NCBI GenBank assembly: GCA_032158295.1
Contig: CM063256.1
Coordinates: 17,566,284 to 17,630,283, forward strand
DNA from: Pycnopodia helianthoides
Lineage: Eukaryota; Echinodermata; Asteroidea; Forcipulatida; Asteriidae
Reading direction: 5' to 3'
DNA: 64,000 nucleotides
In this document: piece by piece, positions 1 through 11,160 of the stretch
Layout of the letters: each line of letters opens with the position of its first letter
How positions within the stretch are numbered: position 1 is the first letter of the stretch
Notes under the pieces: generated by a model
Seen by the model: the letters and a program-made list of their open reading frames with translations, nothing else
What the model was told of the DNA's origin: nothing
The model's database searches: none
Position numbers and translations under genes: made by a program

Positions 1-410
1 AACAACAACTATACAATTCTGACTTTTTAACTGTACGGTAATATTTTGTTTCTTTTTGAGACAACTCGGTGTAAATGGAGAATTTATTTGGTATAAGTAC
101 GTGACTTATATGCAGTTTCATGCCGTGTGTTCATGCAGTTTTTCATGAGTTCATCCGATGTTAACTATTGCGCACACAGCACACTCGTATATCATTCTGG
201 TAGGACGTTGACATGTATATTAATTTCAAATATGATTTGTGGCTATAATTATGTTAATGAAGCTTGTAACAAGTGGTCGACTTTGTTTCCCAAATTGATG
301 ATGCATACAAAATTAAAACAAGTGTTTGTAATAAACCATTGTTTAGAGTGATGTACAGTTACTCTCAAGTGTCATCATTACGAATGATTATTGAATTGGC
401 GTTTGCTGAC

Positions 411-1180
411 ATTTGACACCTTTAGGGAGGGCACCATTAAACAATGTCTTAAAACAGTGGATTTCGTTTCTACATAGTGTAAGGTGTTCACTAACACTTG
501 TTTCACCATTGTACTTTATTGTTTTGATTAAACGACGTGTAGCTAGTGCTAATTAAATGAGTTGGCACTTCTCTTTCAGCGGACCATGGCCTTTTATCCC
601 CAACAAATGTTGGTTGCACAACAAACCTTATTTTAATAACTATTTATTTTGATTCAACCAAATTGTTGATATCTGTTAAGGAAAAAAAAGATGGCGTCAC
701 TGAACATTTTATGAAGTAGTTGATTTTGAGTTAGCTCAGTGTAAGGTACACACTAAAACTTTGTTTCACCCTTGTAATTAGCGCTAGTTAAGGGCATTCT
801 TAATTTATTATTTTCGCACCAATATTGATTCTCTAAAATATGGAAATCTCATTCAAGGAAACCATATCCTTTCAACTCATGGATACATTTTGCTCGCATT
901 GTTTAACTTTGTTGACCTTTGACCCTTTCTTAAGCAAAGATGGCACCACTGAATTAATGTTCTTAAGAAGATGATTTGGAATCAGCAGAGTGTTAGGTAC
1001 ACATTGACACTTGTTTCATCTTTGCACTCAAAACGTCGATTAAACATGTTATTATTGCTAATTAAGGGCCTTCTTATTTAGACTTGACACCCACATTGAG
1101 TTTCTTATAAATGGAAAGCTTAATCAGTGGACCATAGCCATTCAATTTATGAATACATTGTGTTCGCACTAAAATTTGTG
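411..1180. repeat. three diverged tandem copies of a ~240 bp unit
   Basis: Around 430-655, 690-905 and 930-1170 the same series of short landmarks recurs in order: a start near 'gcaccattaaa' or 'gatggcaccactgaa', then 'gtgtaaggtacacac', 'cttgtttcacc', 'gctaattaagggc' and 'ggaccatagccattca'. Copies are heavily diverged, with small indels. No coding frame crosses them. Positions 1-410 hold only short AT-rich sequence with no gene that I can support. Confidence 0.6.
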
Positions 1181-1244
1181 TTATTAATTGTATTTTTTTT
1201 CTGGGTGAGTTTAGGGGGAATAACGCAACGCACACTCGGTTCGC

Positions 1245-1590
1245 TTAAAGGTATTGTACACTTTTGGTAACAGCTCAAAATCAGTGTCCACATTTTGTGT
1301 GATTAAACATATGCATGAACAAACAAACCTGTGAAAGTTTGAGCTCAATCGGTCATCGAGGTCACGAGAAAATAGTGAAAAGAGATCTTATGTGTTTTCT
1401 GTTTTTTTTTTCAAATTATCGCGCGCGATAATTACTATTGTTTTACTCGTTTCTCAGAAACGATAGCATTTTAGGCAGAAACATTTTAAGGAACCCTTTC
1501 TACCATTACTTACTTTAAATCATGTAAGTTATGTGTGAATCTGTGAACATTGTGTTTTTCGATCTTACCAATAATGTACAGGGCCTTTAA
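1245..1590. mobile_element. MITE with TTAAAGG-type inverted ends and a central palindrome
   Basis: The left end begins TTAAAGGTATTGTACAC and the right end is its near inverse, ending in 'tgtacagggcctttaa'. The interior carries a cassette ('gtgaaagtttgagctcaatc', 'gtcacgagaaaatagtg') also present in other MITEs of the window. A perfect 20 bp palindrome built on CGCGCGCG lies at 1414-1433. There is no coding capacity, so it is a non-autonomous DNA transposon; the superfamily cannot be assigned by eye. Confidence 0.8.
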
Positions 1591-1970
1591 GCATGGGCGT
1601 CAACACTGGGGGGGGGGGGAGGGGGGCAGAGGGACACGTTCCCCCATACGCGTTTTGAAGGTTGGATGACACTATATCAAATGTGCCGTTCCGAGAGAAG
1701 CAGAATATAACCAACCACCAAATGCAGAATTAAACACAGGAAAGAAACTAAATAATTACAAAGTAACAACAGCACACGTACAACAAATATTTGTAGAAAC
1801 AGAGAGACAAAAATGAGCTAACCGGTGTCGAAATGGTTAAGATAATGTAAATAATGATAGTATTATGTCAGCAGTAGCAGCAGCAGCCCTCACTAAGGGA
1901 TTTTGAATTTGTTATTATTTTTTCCCCCTAATAATTGCAGAGATATTTTGAACAATTAGTTACGACGTAC
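1591..1970. other. non-coding stretch
   Basis: It holds a G-tract at about 1611-1627 and AT-rich sequence. The intron following the exon that ends at 1971 runs leftward through it on the minus strand. I see no further exon before the window edge. Confidence 0.5.
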
Positions 1971-2490
1971 CTGTTTCAACGGTTGTCTTTTCCGGGCAAT
2001 CCAGCCACTCTCTGATCCGCTGAACGTCACCACCGATGACTAGATCCTTCATGTACCGTGAATTGGCCAATCTGCTTGCCAGGGGAATAGTGTTGACTCC
2101 CCCGAGACGTATCTCGGTGCACTCGCACGGGTCGCGGACATCCAACACCCATTTGTAACTGGTACCGTCTTTTTCTTGACCGACGTAACACACATCAGCT
2201 ACAACTTCTGTAATATTAAAGGAAATTACAAGGATTTTATTTAGGTTGTGAATCTTTAGCTGTAGTTGTTCTCTCCGTTCTGACAATGAACCAAAAACAA
2301 TTTTGCATAAAGTAGCTAAGGTAGCCTATGTCGCAACAAACTGTTTGAATATTGATTCAAATAAATTAATTTTGGTTTCTGCAAAATAATTAGGAAAGAT
2401 CTAAGAATTTAATCACTACTTACCATGAAACAAAAAGGTTGATAACACAATTAGTGTATTTAAAGAACTCAATCCTAAATGCTTCTTCAT
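1971..2490 (-). CDS. secreted cysteine-containing protein, first two exons (partial gene)
   Basis: Exon 1 is 2490 to 2424: ATG plus 22 codons encoding a hydrophobic signal peptide (begins MKKHLGLSS, core LIVLSTFLF), ending one base into a codon before a GTAAGT donor. Exon 2 is 2207 to 1971: a TTACAG acceptor, 237 bases, and a GTACGT donor. The junction restores a GAA codon and keeps the frame open, giving 101 residues so far. Exon 2 is phase 1-1, as is common for extracellular modules. It has a CYVG...CEC...CP cysteine pattern and is otherwise polar. I do not recognise the domain. Later exons must lie left of the window. Because exon 2 ends in the phase a FReD exon would need, and the leader region is related in context to the FReD leader, this may also be an N-terminal part of a FReD-type lectin, but that is inference. 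Related promoter-leader copies lie at 19.7-20.1 and 21.6-21.9 kb. Confidence 0.65.
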
Positions 2491-2670
2491 TCTAGGTGTC
2501 CTTCTTTGCTGAAATAGTAAAATGATGTTGCGTGCTTGAAGTGCAGATTGGTGACTAGTTAATAATCAGCCGCCGTGTTCTACATTAGTTACTCAATACG
2601 GGTCGCACCACACGAAATAGGAGAAAATCGTGCGCAAAACTGATTATCATAATTTGTGTAAACACACAAC
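2491..2670 (-). promoter_or_regulatory. upstream region of the leader exon, conserved in two other copies
   Basis: Read on the minus strand, this block is clearly homologous to the plus-strand blocks at about 19861-19996 and 21670-21856. Shared strings include 'atgataatcagttt', 'tctcctatttcgt', 'ctaatgtagaacacgg' and 'ctatttcag' just before the leader. No clear TATA box was identified. The homology stops close to 2670, where the LINE tail begins. Confidence 0.55.
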
Positions 2671-4750
2671 AATGTTTATTTATTTCTTTATTTCTTTATT
2701 TCTTTATTTCTTTATTTCTTTATTTCTTTATTTCTTTATTTATTTATTTCTTTATTTATTTATTTATTTATTTTTTTTTTTTATTTTTTTTTCTCTTGAT
2801 GTGGAGTTATGTTACTCCGTTTATTCAACAATATCAGCAAAAGCATACATCAAATAAAAACACTATCAAAATAGTCCAGTAAATACTTCTAATATATAAC
2901 AGGCTCAGTAAGTAACATGAAGTAGCACAAAAATATAACAACATTAATCATAAGACAAAAATAATTAAATAGTTAAATAAATACCTTGAATATATATATA
3001 TAAATATCTACAATTTAGCGTGACATAATCACGTGGTTCGGGAAAAAACAATATGCTGACATGAAAACAAAAATTATGAGCACAGTATACATAAGGGTCA
3101 AATGAAAGAACATGGCCCTTGTTGAAACAGGCAATCAGTAATTAAACTTGACCTCATCATTAGTGGTGAAACACAATGCATTATTTCTAGTGTAACAAGT
3201 TTCAAACGATTCTGGACTTAATCTGGTCTTTTCCATACGAAGAAAATATTTCAGAGATATCTTTAACTGAGAGATGATGTCGATTTCTGCTGGTCTGGAA
3301 TAACTGTTAAACACCTTTTTGCATCGTATATTCCAGATCAGCCTTAGCAGTTTAGCTACAACGATGGCCTTAACCGGTTTCAATGCATACCCAAGAATTC
3401 TGTTAGAGTCGTTTAAATAAAAATGTTTGTTACCTGTATATTTTCTAAGCAGTCTTTCTACAAAAATCCAAGCATCCAATGTGTGAGGACAGTAAATGAA
3501 AATATGCTCATGAGTTTCTCTTTCTACGTTACAAAGCGGGCAAGTTACTTCTCTAACAATACCAATTTTAAGCAAAACATCTTTAGTAGGTAAAATTTTG
3601 TGTCTAAGTTTGTACATAAAATGTTTATCATCGGGATCCATCAAGAAGTTCTTAAAATCGCTAATCCATATCGCAGACCAATCAAGATCTTGACTTATAC
3701 AGAATATGTTCTGCCAAATTGGTTGAACTCTAGGAACGACAGCTTTTTTCCTAATCAGATTGACGTAGTTGGTCTTGGCTTTAGTTAGATATATCGGAAC
3801 AGACTCATCTCCGTTGTATTCTTTAATGACTAACCAATTACATAAAGGGGTAGCTGGACCTTCTCTTGTTTCTTCAATTAGGTTATAATCCACATGCTGC
3901 TTAAGGCGACCTAACATTCTACCGGCATTAATATTACGTAATGCACAAATTTTAGCAATTTCTTTAAAAGAGATCAGTCTACCTTGTTTCACAATATGTT
4001 TCATCCTGTTAATACCAAAGGATTTAAGCAAGGTACTACCAAAAGTGACGTTGTCCTTGGTGACGCTAACATTATTCCACAAAGGCATTTCTCTTGTTTC
4101 TAAAACACTAGAATGCTTACAATCCAAAATACCTCCTACTTTATCAAAAGCATTGATCGCATCAATATAAAAGGACGTGGTTTTCAGAGCTCTTTTCTGA
4201 TTGGCAAAAATATACCATCCCAAGTGATCATTGGCGCTAGCTTTATTGATCCAATAGTCAAAGAAATATTTCCATTTTCCTTGAGATGAGGGGTAGCGAG
4301 CTAGCCAGTTTAATTTGAGGCTCATTAATTTGCAGTTAATGTCAACAAGACCCATTCCACCTAGGTCTTTTGGACCAATGATGGTAGCCCTCTTAATTTT
4401 TTCGATTTTACCATCCCAGAAGAAATTCCAAATCATACCATTCATCTTTTTCACAGTTTCCACGGGACAGGTTAACACGCTGCCGAGGTAATTTATACAC
4501 GGCCAATCAAAATGTTTACAATAACAGACTTGCCATGATAGGTGAGATTACGTTTAGACCATTTATCTAAAGTACTGCGGATTTTTGTAACTCTCGGACC
4601 CCAGTTGTCATTTGGTGTGACATCGTCCCCAAATATGTGGGAGAGACTAAGACCAAACTTAGTCTTCGCTTTGCGAACCATGTCTCTTCCATAAAGACCA
4701 AGAAACAGTACCCCGTCTCCATCCACTTCAACAGCCCCAATCACAACGTC
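2671..4750 (-). mobile_element. 5'-truncated L1/Tx1-like LINE with a microsatellite tail
   Basis: The element reads on the minus strand. It starts inside the reverse transcriptase after the catalytic block and runs through the thumb and C-terminal region. At its 3' end (2671-2790) it finishes in a (AAATA/AAAGAAAT)n simple-repeat tail instead of pure poly-A. Total length is about 2.1 kb against 5-7 kb for a full element, which is typical 5' truncation. A convincing target-site duplication was not found. The insertion sits directly upstream of the leader-exon promoter at 2491-2670. Confidence 0.85.
3135..4744 (-). pseudogene. LINE ORF2 C-terminal fragment (reverse transcriptase thumb and zinc-finger tail)
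   Basis: Two overlapping reading blocks, 4744-4493 and about 4510-3135, belong to one protein broken by a one-base shift near 4495-4515. The first has 'FLGLYGRDM' and 'LDKWSKRNLTYHGKSVIV', the post-catalytic region of L1-like reverse transcriptases. The second has 'WNFFWDGKIEKIKR' and 'GPKDLGGMGLVDI', then about 320 residues further on a CPLC...ETHEHIFIYC cluster of the kind seen in the C-terminal zf-RVT domain. The endonuclease and the YADD catalytic block are missing, so it is dead. The downstream block is open for ~447 codons, which suggests a fairly young insertion. Family assignment is from remembered motifs; a search against Repbase would settle the clade. Confidence 0.88.
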
Positions 4751-6215
4751 AAAGATGTTGAACTTATGATGATTGAGGCTTCATAGACTCATGCGAAGAC
4801 ATATTTAGCAACGGCACGGTAGCTACACGATGTAGAAAATAACCAAGAGGGTCCATATAGAAAACTACAAACTACGAACCCGCAAGTAATTATTTTCCGA
4901 CGGATTTGTTGTAATGTTTAAGGGAGACTGAACAATTAATCCAGGTGCGCTCAAAAAAGGAAACGGGCGAGGACGCGAAAATGTCTTTTAACAATTTATC
5001 CACTACCTTCCTAATAATCTTAATAAACAAAAATCAGTTTAACTGCAAATATTGTTTTACTTAATTTCAAGAGGCTGAGAGACATTTGAATGGTTCCCTG
5101 TGCTTCTGTAACTACTTTGTTTTTAGTATTAAACATTTTCCTGGGTTAACCCTCCATGACCCCATAACAAAATACACATTCTGCGCCCATCGGGCACTTT
5201 TCAAGTGTTTGTTTTGATATTAGCGTGTAACACGTTTTCGCGGAGAACACAATCACTTTTAAATCACTCAAATGATTAGGTATAAACCCTTTGACTAAAT
5301 ACAATAAATTAAAACACCTTTTTTTTTTTATATATATATTAGCCCACATGTGTATCTTTTGTCAATAGACCATTAGTTGGATTACAACTCTTTGTTTACA
5401 CAACTCAGCGAGTTGTATCATAATCTCTTACATCTTCTCATTTTAATATTGGTTTCTTTCTACACCTTGTTATGATTAAACAATGAACAAGTTAGATTTG
5501 AACTTGTTTTGTGTCTTCCGGTCTTTTTTGTTTCTATTTATTTTCTTTTAAAATAAACTAGTCTTCTGAAATGCCCACACAAAAAAAAAAAAAAATTACA
5601 TGCTAGATTCCACCACCGATGTCACCGTTGTGTAATGTTTCATGAGCTTGTCATGGGCAATCCATAGGACAACTATTTTTCAAACTGGCATTCCAGAGTT
5701 GTATTATTTATTTAAAAAAAAAAACAAATCAAATAAAATATGCTTTTCTAAAGCGAACCAAAACCTACTTCAGATCCACAATGACCGATAAAAAGGCTTT
5801 CCTCGTTAGCCATACTAACATGGAGCGCGATTTCTCTGAAAAAAGTTAACTTTGACTTGGTCATTGACACTTTTAGTCAAAGTTCAGCGCGCCGTGGACC
5901 TCGATTATCGTCTTTATCATCTCCATCAGGCCCTAGGTAAATAAAATATAGAGATATCGAAATACGTGCTAGAATTTATTCGTAAACGTTTGATATTGTT
6001 AATATACTGAATATACTTTAAACACGACGGCCTTACTCACACGCACGCAGGCACGACTGACCTCTCCACACGCACGACGGCTTTGCGCACACGCACGACG
6101 GCTTTGCGCACCCGTTGTGCAACAGACGATTTGTGAATTTATCGCTTGGCTTTCAATGCAGCATTATTCCCAATCAACCATTGGTACATATGTAGCGGGT
6201 GTGGGTTGTCATCTA
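4751..6215. other. non-coding, with a short 21 bp tandem repeat
   Basis: I see no gene. Simple features are an A-tract near 5581-5594, an AT-rich segment, and at about 6050-6112 a short tandem of 'cacacgcacgacggctttgcg', two exact and several diverged copies. Confidence 0.5.
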
Positions 6216-6558
6216 ATAAGCTAAAACCCTTTTCACACTACTCTATTCCCCGTGGGCAACCCCGTGGAATAACGGTCGGCCTTTTCACACTATGATCGCT
6301 TTACCCCCTGTCTGCCCCTGTCTGCCCCATGTCTGTCCCGGCAAGTGGGCATACCCGGGGATTATAGCCACCTCTGCTCCCGAGTAGGGGTTAAGCAGTA
6401 AAACCCAGGGGTATTCTTAAAACATGCAACAGGAACACTGTGGAGGATAGTGTGAAAGTGCGCCGTGGTAACCGTAGGGTAAAACAAAATATAAAAACCG
6501 GGGCCTCCCTGGGCTGTATTCCACGGGGATAAGAGATGCAATGTGAAAAGGGCTTATC
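6216..6558. mobile_element. MITE with 'ATAAGC...CCCTTTTCACA' inverted ends
   Basis: The left end ('ataagctaaaaccctttt') and right end ('aaaagggcttat') are inverted copies, and the next ~20 bases inside each end also pair ('ttccccgtggg' against 'ccacgggga'). The interior is C/G-rich relative to the surroundings and non-coding. The small ORF on the minus strand at 6391-6639 is incidental. Confidence 0.65.
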
Positions 6559-6643
6559 TAGCAAACCAGACCCAACGATTGTCTTCCAAACTGCTAGAAG
6601 GTTGCAGGCGGGGTGATGCGCAACGTGACCAGCGACCATTCAA

Positions 6644-6897
6644 TTTCAATGCCTTGCTATGACAGTTGCTGGATGTGCTGCCTTTTATAATATGCACATC
6701 TGCATTTGAAGTTAAGCTTTTTCGAGCTGCAATGCTACTAGCATTTTTCTTTTTTTTGCGGGTCGGTGAGTTTCAATGCCTTGCTATGACAGTTGCTGGA
6801 TGTGCTGCCTTTTATAATATGCACATCTGCATTTGAAGTTAAGCTTTTTCGAGCTGCAATGCTACTAGCATTTTTCTTTTTTTTGCGGGTCGGTGAG
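6644..6897 (+). repeat. exact 127 bp tandem duplication inside a recombinase pseudogene
   Basis: Bases 6644-6770 and 6771-6897 look identical over all 127 positions. Each copy ends in sequence that reads, in one frame, as the recombinase box I segment with LRVGE. Exact identity implies a very recent event or an assembly artefact. Confidence 0.85.
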
Positions 6898-7339
6898 TTT
6901 GCAACAACTTCCGGTGTTGCCGGCCCTGTTACAAATTGGCGACTTTCATTTTCTTAAACCCAACCTGGGTTTGGCCACTGGTGGTTCTGTTACTGTGTCG
7001 TTGCGGCATAGCAAGAAAAATCAACATGGCCCTCACAAAATATCCACATTGATCAGGCTGTTGACATTGATCTGTGCCCGGGTTTCCGCACTGAAAGACT
7101 TTGTCCACATTCGGCTAAAGTTTCAAGGCATCTTGTTCTGCCATGTTGGTGAACTTCCCCTGACGCAATTTCAATTTAATGTAGTTTTGCAAAAGGCATT
7201 GGCAAAGTGGGGGTGCAGAGTGCCAATCATTTCGCATGGGGGCATACTCCAAAGTCTTTACTCATGGGACGTTGACGTTCAGACGCTTTATTACGTTATA
7301 TTCGGCAATTTCCATGCCCATGTTTTCCGGGGAATTTGA
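6838..7339 (+). pseudogene. tyrosine recombinase catalytic-domain remnant
   Basis: Reading from about 6838, one frame gives a hydrophobic helix followed by FLRVGEF, matching the box I arginine of tyrosine recombinases. A one-base shift near 6930 moves to the frame with 'LQIGDFHFL', 'VTVSLRHSKKNQ' and 'ILFCHVGELPLTQFQFNVVL', the order seen in echinoderm and cnidarian tyrosine-recombinase elements (Ngaro/DIRS or Crypton type). The box II H-x-x-R stretch appears as SHGGILQ and has lost the arginine, so it is inactive. The 127 bp duplication precedes it and an SGNH-like fragment follows, an order known in some Ngaro-type elements. Family assignment comes from remembered motifs. Confidence 0.65.
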
Positions 7340-7890
7340 TCAAATTCCGCTTTCTAATGGGTCGAACAGAGGTGTGGATTGTGGGTGATTATTTGGTGCC
7401 TTGGGCAACCCATGCGATGGCAGTCCCGTCCCAAGTTTGTTGGAAAGGAAAAGGTGGCGTACAGCTCCACGAATCTTCAGTTGCTGTGTCAGATGGGGTG
7501 AGTCGGTGTCCTTCTATAATTAGTTTATTGGTAGTTTATTGGCTCAAATGATTTGGCTAGCGTTAAATTTTTCGCGCATCGACAGATGATTATTTTGGCG
7601 ATTGCGAACTGCGAAGAGAAGTTTCCGGCGGCCACGCTGGTATGGTCAGACATACTCCCTCGTATGTTTTACTATGGCGCCGTTTCACAATCCATCTTTA
7701 AGCCGGGTGCGTAAAGAGGTGGGCGAGGAATCAGTGCTGGAAGAGTGTGGTTCGAGTTCTCCAGCACCCCGAATTCTACTGGTACAATTGCAGTCAATTT
7801 CAGCGAGATCGTGTGCATCTTTCTCCTGAAGGCAACGCCATTTTCCGTGCGAACATTTGCAACTGTATTTTAACATTGCTTCAGTTTTCC
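7340..7890 (+). pseudogene. SGNH/GDSL-hydrolase-like domain remnant downstream of the recombinase
   Basis: Fragments in different frames follow the family order. Near 7369 'VWIVGDYLVPWA' corresponds to block I, with the catalytic serine of GDS replaced by tyrosine. Near 7620 there is 'KFPAATLVWSDILPRMFYYG'. Near 7800 'DRVHLSPEGNAIF' is the C-terminal D-x-x-H block. The central GGND block is not visible and at least two frame changes separate the pieces. Such hydrolase domains accompany tyrosine recombinases in some DIRS/Ngaro-group elements. It is non-functional. A T-tract at 7964-7981 follows the last block. Confidence 0.6.
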
Positions 7891-8309
7891 TCTGTCGAAA
7901 GCCCTGGTTGGGAAAGGGGTCTGATTTATATTGTTGTGGGTCCCGTTCCTCGCGGTTGGCATTTTTTTTTTTTTTTTTTTTGTGTGTTCCGACTAGAAAT
8001 CGAATCCATCTTGTTTTTTAAGGGCTGGATTAATTCAAGGGGTCAAGATCAACACATTGTTGTAATTGATTAAATAACATATTAGTTAATGTAATGATTA
8101 TGATAGCTCTAGTATTAGTAGCGCCGTGATGTACCACATGGGCTTATTCGGACCATCATGTATCAATGGCCAAAGCGAAACACAGTACACAAGGTTTGTA
8201 TGTGGTTCTGTTAATAGCGCTGGGTAGTTTCCATCGGGCTGATTCCAACCGAAAATATGAAAGGCTAATTGGAGCCTACTGATTGTGTTAATTCTATATA
8301 AATGTAAGT

Positions 8310-8560
8310 AACTACCATAAAACCAACCTGTGGAAATTTCACCTCAAAAGGTGGTCGCGTTTTTGAGATATCACCGAAAAACCGGAGCGAATATTTCCAC
8401 GCAGGAAGAATATTCCCATAGGAATATTCAGTCAAAAGTCAAAAAGTTATATAATTTCCATAACCGTAGTACTTCGAAGGTAACAGTTTCTTCGAAGATA
8501 GCAGTTTCTCAATTCATTATACTACCCAAGGCTGCTGTACTTCTTACCAAGTACGTTTTT
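8310..8560. mobile_element. decayed MITE remnant (probable)
   Basis: It contains 'ccataaaaccaacctgtgga' and 'ttcacctcaaaaggtggtcgc', a degraded form of the interior cassette in the other TTAAAGG-type MITEs, and a right part with 'cttaccaagtacg'. The ends are no longer clear. A similar remnant lies at about 15205-15425. Confidence 0.4.
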
Positions 8561-8759
8561 TTATTGCCATCAATTTTCAGAGTCATTACCAAACGTGTAC
8601 TGTGTCTTTGAGCCATGGTTAAAACACGTAAGTAATTAATATATGACATGGTAGTTAATTAAAAACAAAACATTATAAATGGCCTGGATTCCATAATTAT
8701 TTAACGTCCATCAACCATGTACAAACAAACATTTTTGCATGTTACATGATTTGTTTGAA

Positions 8760-9060
8760 TCGTCATTGGCGTATACAAATAATGCGGTGGCTATAGCAAC
8801 TGTTATTACAATTCTTCCGATTGTGTAGAGTCTTGGCTAAAATAAACATTTCGATGATTCCTCTTGTAATCCGCGGCGCAATTTACTAAAGTGATTCCCG
8901 CATATCCATGCAACGTTTGCGCAATTCTTATCAAGTATATGAAATTATACTAAATATATATTTTTGTACAGACAAGGTAATGGATATGCAGTTATCAACA
9001 AGTATTAGGTATAATTTGAACACTTGTTGAATATAACAACCCATACCAGTAGTAAACCTA
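8760..9060. repeat. copy of the shared upstream block (block U) without a leader exon
   Basis: Homologous on the same strand to 26640-26940 and 19085-19240, and inverted to 28420-28700. Diagnostic strings are 'tagcaactgttattacaatt', 'cgcatatccatgcaacgttt', 'agacaaggtaatgg' and 'cttgttgaatataa'. To its left (8620-8730) the reverse complement resembles 62860-62960, intron-like sequence beyond the leader-exon copy at 62.3 kb. This looks like another module that has lost its exon. Confidence 0.6.
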
Positions 9061-9990
9061 CAAAACCTCGATGATTGAACTTTGCATTTCCTCAAGACAG
9101 AGAGATTTCAGTTTGCCCAAAATTTATGACAACTGTTCATAAAGTAAAGGAAGGTTTGATTTTGTGTCACAAATAAATACATAACATTATAATGACACCA
9201 GCATTAATATGATTAAACTTTATTGTATTGATCAATATATTCAATCATTTGAAACACCAAAGGAAAAACATATGACAAAATTACTGTGCGAGATTTGTGT
9301 ATGTCAAAGTGGGTTTTATTTTACTTCGTGTGAACTTTGAAATATAAGTGTAATGCAGATTACAAAAGTAAAAAACAAAAAAAAAAGACCCGAGTGATAA
9401 TCACTGTAAAAGTACGCCATCCTTTGAGTTCTGGTAGAAACATTTATTGTGTTTCCTACCTCGACTTCCGTCTTTGATTTTTCATGGGCGTTACAGTCAC
9501 ACGAATGTAAGACTTTGCTGCAGTGTCAGCTAATGCATTAGTAAGCTTCTATTTATATTAACTGCCTCCATGAACCGGAAAATGTATGTCGGCTTCATTA
9601 TTTGTCTTTATAGTGATATGTTTTTCAAAGATGTCAACAAACCGAGCACAGCAACTTATTACTTTTAATAACTATTTGAATAACAACAGCTAAACATTAT
9701 TTGTGTACTTTACATATTTCACGCTGGCCATTTAACTTTTATTAAGAAATAATCAGAAAACGTATAATTTCTGTCGAATCAAGGCAACCGCAATTCATTC
9801 TAATAAATCACCGTCAAATAATTTCTTTCAACAATTTCAAAAGAAAGTTGTCTAAAAACAATGCAATCTGAGAAACGTTTCAAAAACACAGTTTGCTGTC
9901 ACACCAGCTATTATCACTTTCACCGTAGGACTCGGAGAAAACAGTTTTCTCTTATCCACTCGGGTGATCTGGACAATGGGCTCTACAACT
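9061..9990. other. non-coding AT-rich stretch
   Basis: I see no exon, RNA gene or clear repeat ends here. Confidence 0.5.
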
Positions 9991-9999
9991 AAACCCTCC

Positions 10000-10919
10000 G
10001 GCATAACGCCCTCTACGACGGAGGTATCGCGTTTTCCGACAACTTCACTTGACCTACGTCACCTTTAACCTGGGAAAGATGCGTTTAATTCACCTCCGTA
10101 TTTGTGCTCGCTCTGCTGCTTTCTTTGACCAACAAGACACAATATCATGAGACATTTTACCACAATAACTGCATTATTGGGAGTCTATCGGATCTTCGAT
10201 AACCACTACCAGTACTCTCCGCGGTTGCACTAGGCTTAAGATTGCCGACAGCCTCAGTTAGCGTTTGGATTTTTTTGTTCGTTTCCATTTGCTGCTGTAC
10301 TAATAGGCGCTCCATTAGCGTGGCAAGTTATTCATTGTCTTTGCTACTTTAATTCGCAGCTACCTTGTTTTACAACTACCACACTGGGTGCTTCTGGTAC
10401 TGAGGAGAACCCAGCGTGGCTTGGTTTTTCACTATGACATTCTTCTACATCTCGCATGATTTTTAGCGCTAGCTCTCTGAAATCAAAGACGGAAAGGTCC
10501 GGCTCGCCGTCAGCTAACAAAAAAAGTGCGCAATTCTTGATTCGGTGCAGTGTCCCGAGCACCACGAATGAACTGCTCTTTCAGTGCGCCTTGCTTGAGC
10601 TGAGCGAGCGCGGTTTGCTCACATTTTTCCGTGGACGCGGATTACATGCGATCGTACAACCTAATCAAAGCTCTGCTGAAGTCTGCTAGTTTCTCGCTCT
10701 CTAACTTGAGAAACCAACTTGTCTTCACTATGAGTTGAGATCATTCACCCACTCTGTCAGTGTGAGATCTCCAGACTTTGTTGGGGACCCATAGAACTTA
10801 CTTAGTTTTACGGTTGACGACCTTTGATACTTATAATTTTGAAATGCCCCGGCAAGAGTGTCAGCCAACGCCTGGTTTGACTGTTTTATTACATTAGCTA
10901 TATTTCCAGAGGTTGTCAT
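10000..10919 (-). pseudogene. broken retrotransposon gag with CCHC zinc knuckle
   Basis: The reading starts at 10919 (begins MTTSGNIANVIKQ) and contains 'KLSKFYGSPTKSGDLTLTEW', which resembles the N-terminal capsid region of LTR-retrotransposon gag proteins. The frame is then broken several times: stops near 10728 and 10565, and a further block at 10565-10344. A helical segment near 10320-10250 ('ERLLVQQQMETNKKIQTL') is followed at 10173-10129 by a C-x2-C-x4-H-x4-C zinc knuckle (CSYCGKMSHDIVSC). No pol region or LTRs were identified nearby, so this is an isolated decayed gag, or possibly a gag-derived host sequence now dead. Confidence 0.6.
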
Positions 10920-11160
10920 TGTGCTGCAGTCAGAACAACTATCAATGATACTATAATCATTACTCTATGCTAAAACGAGCGAAACTTATCTACAACATAG
11001 TATGTGTGCATTGATTAATTTGTGAGCAAAAACCATCGATCTTTAACGCAGTCAAGAATACATGAGGTTATCTGTGGTTTATACACATCAACACACCAGT
11101 GACCTGCCACTGAACCCAAGTTAGGCGACACACTGCTACTGCACTGCTAGTACTAGTGTA

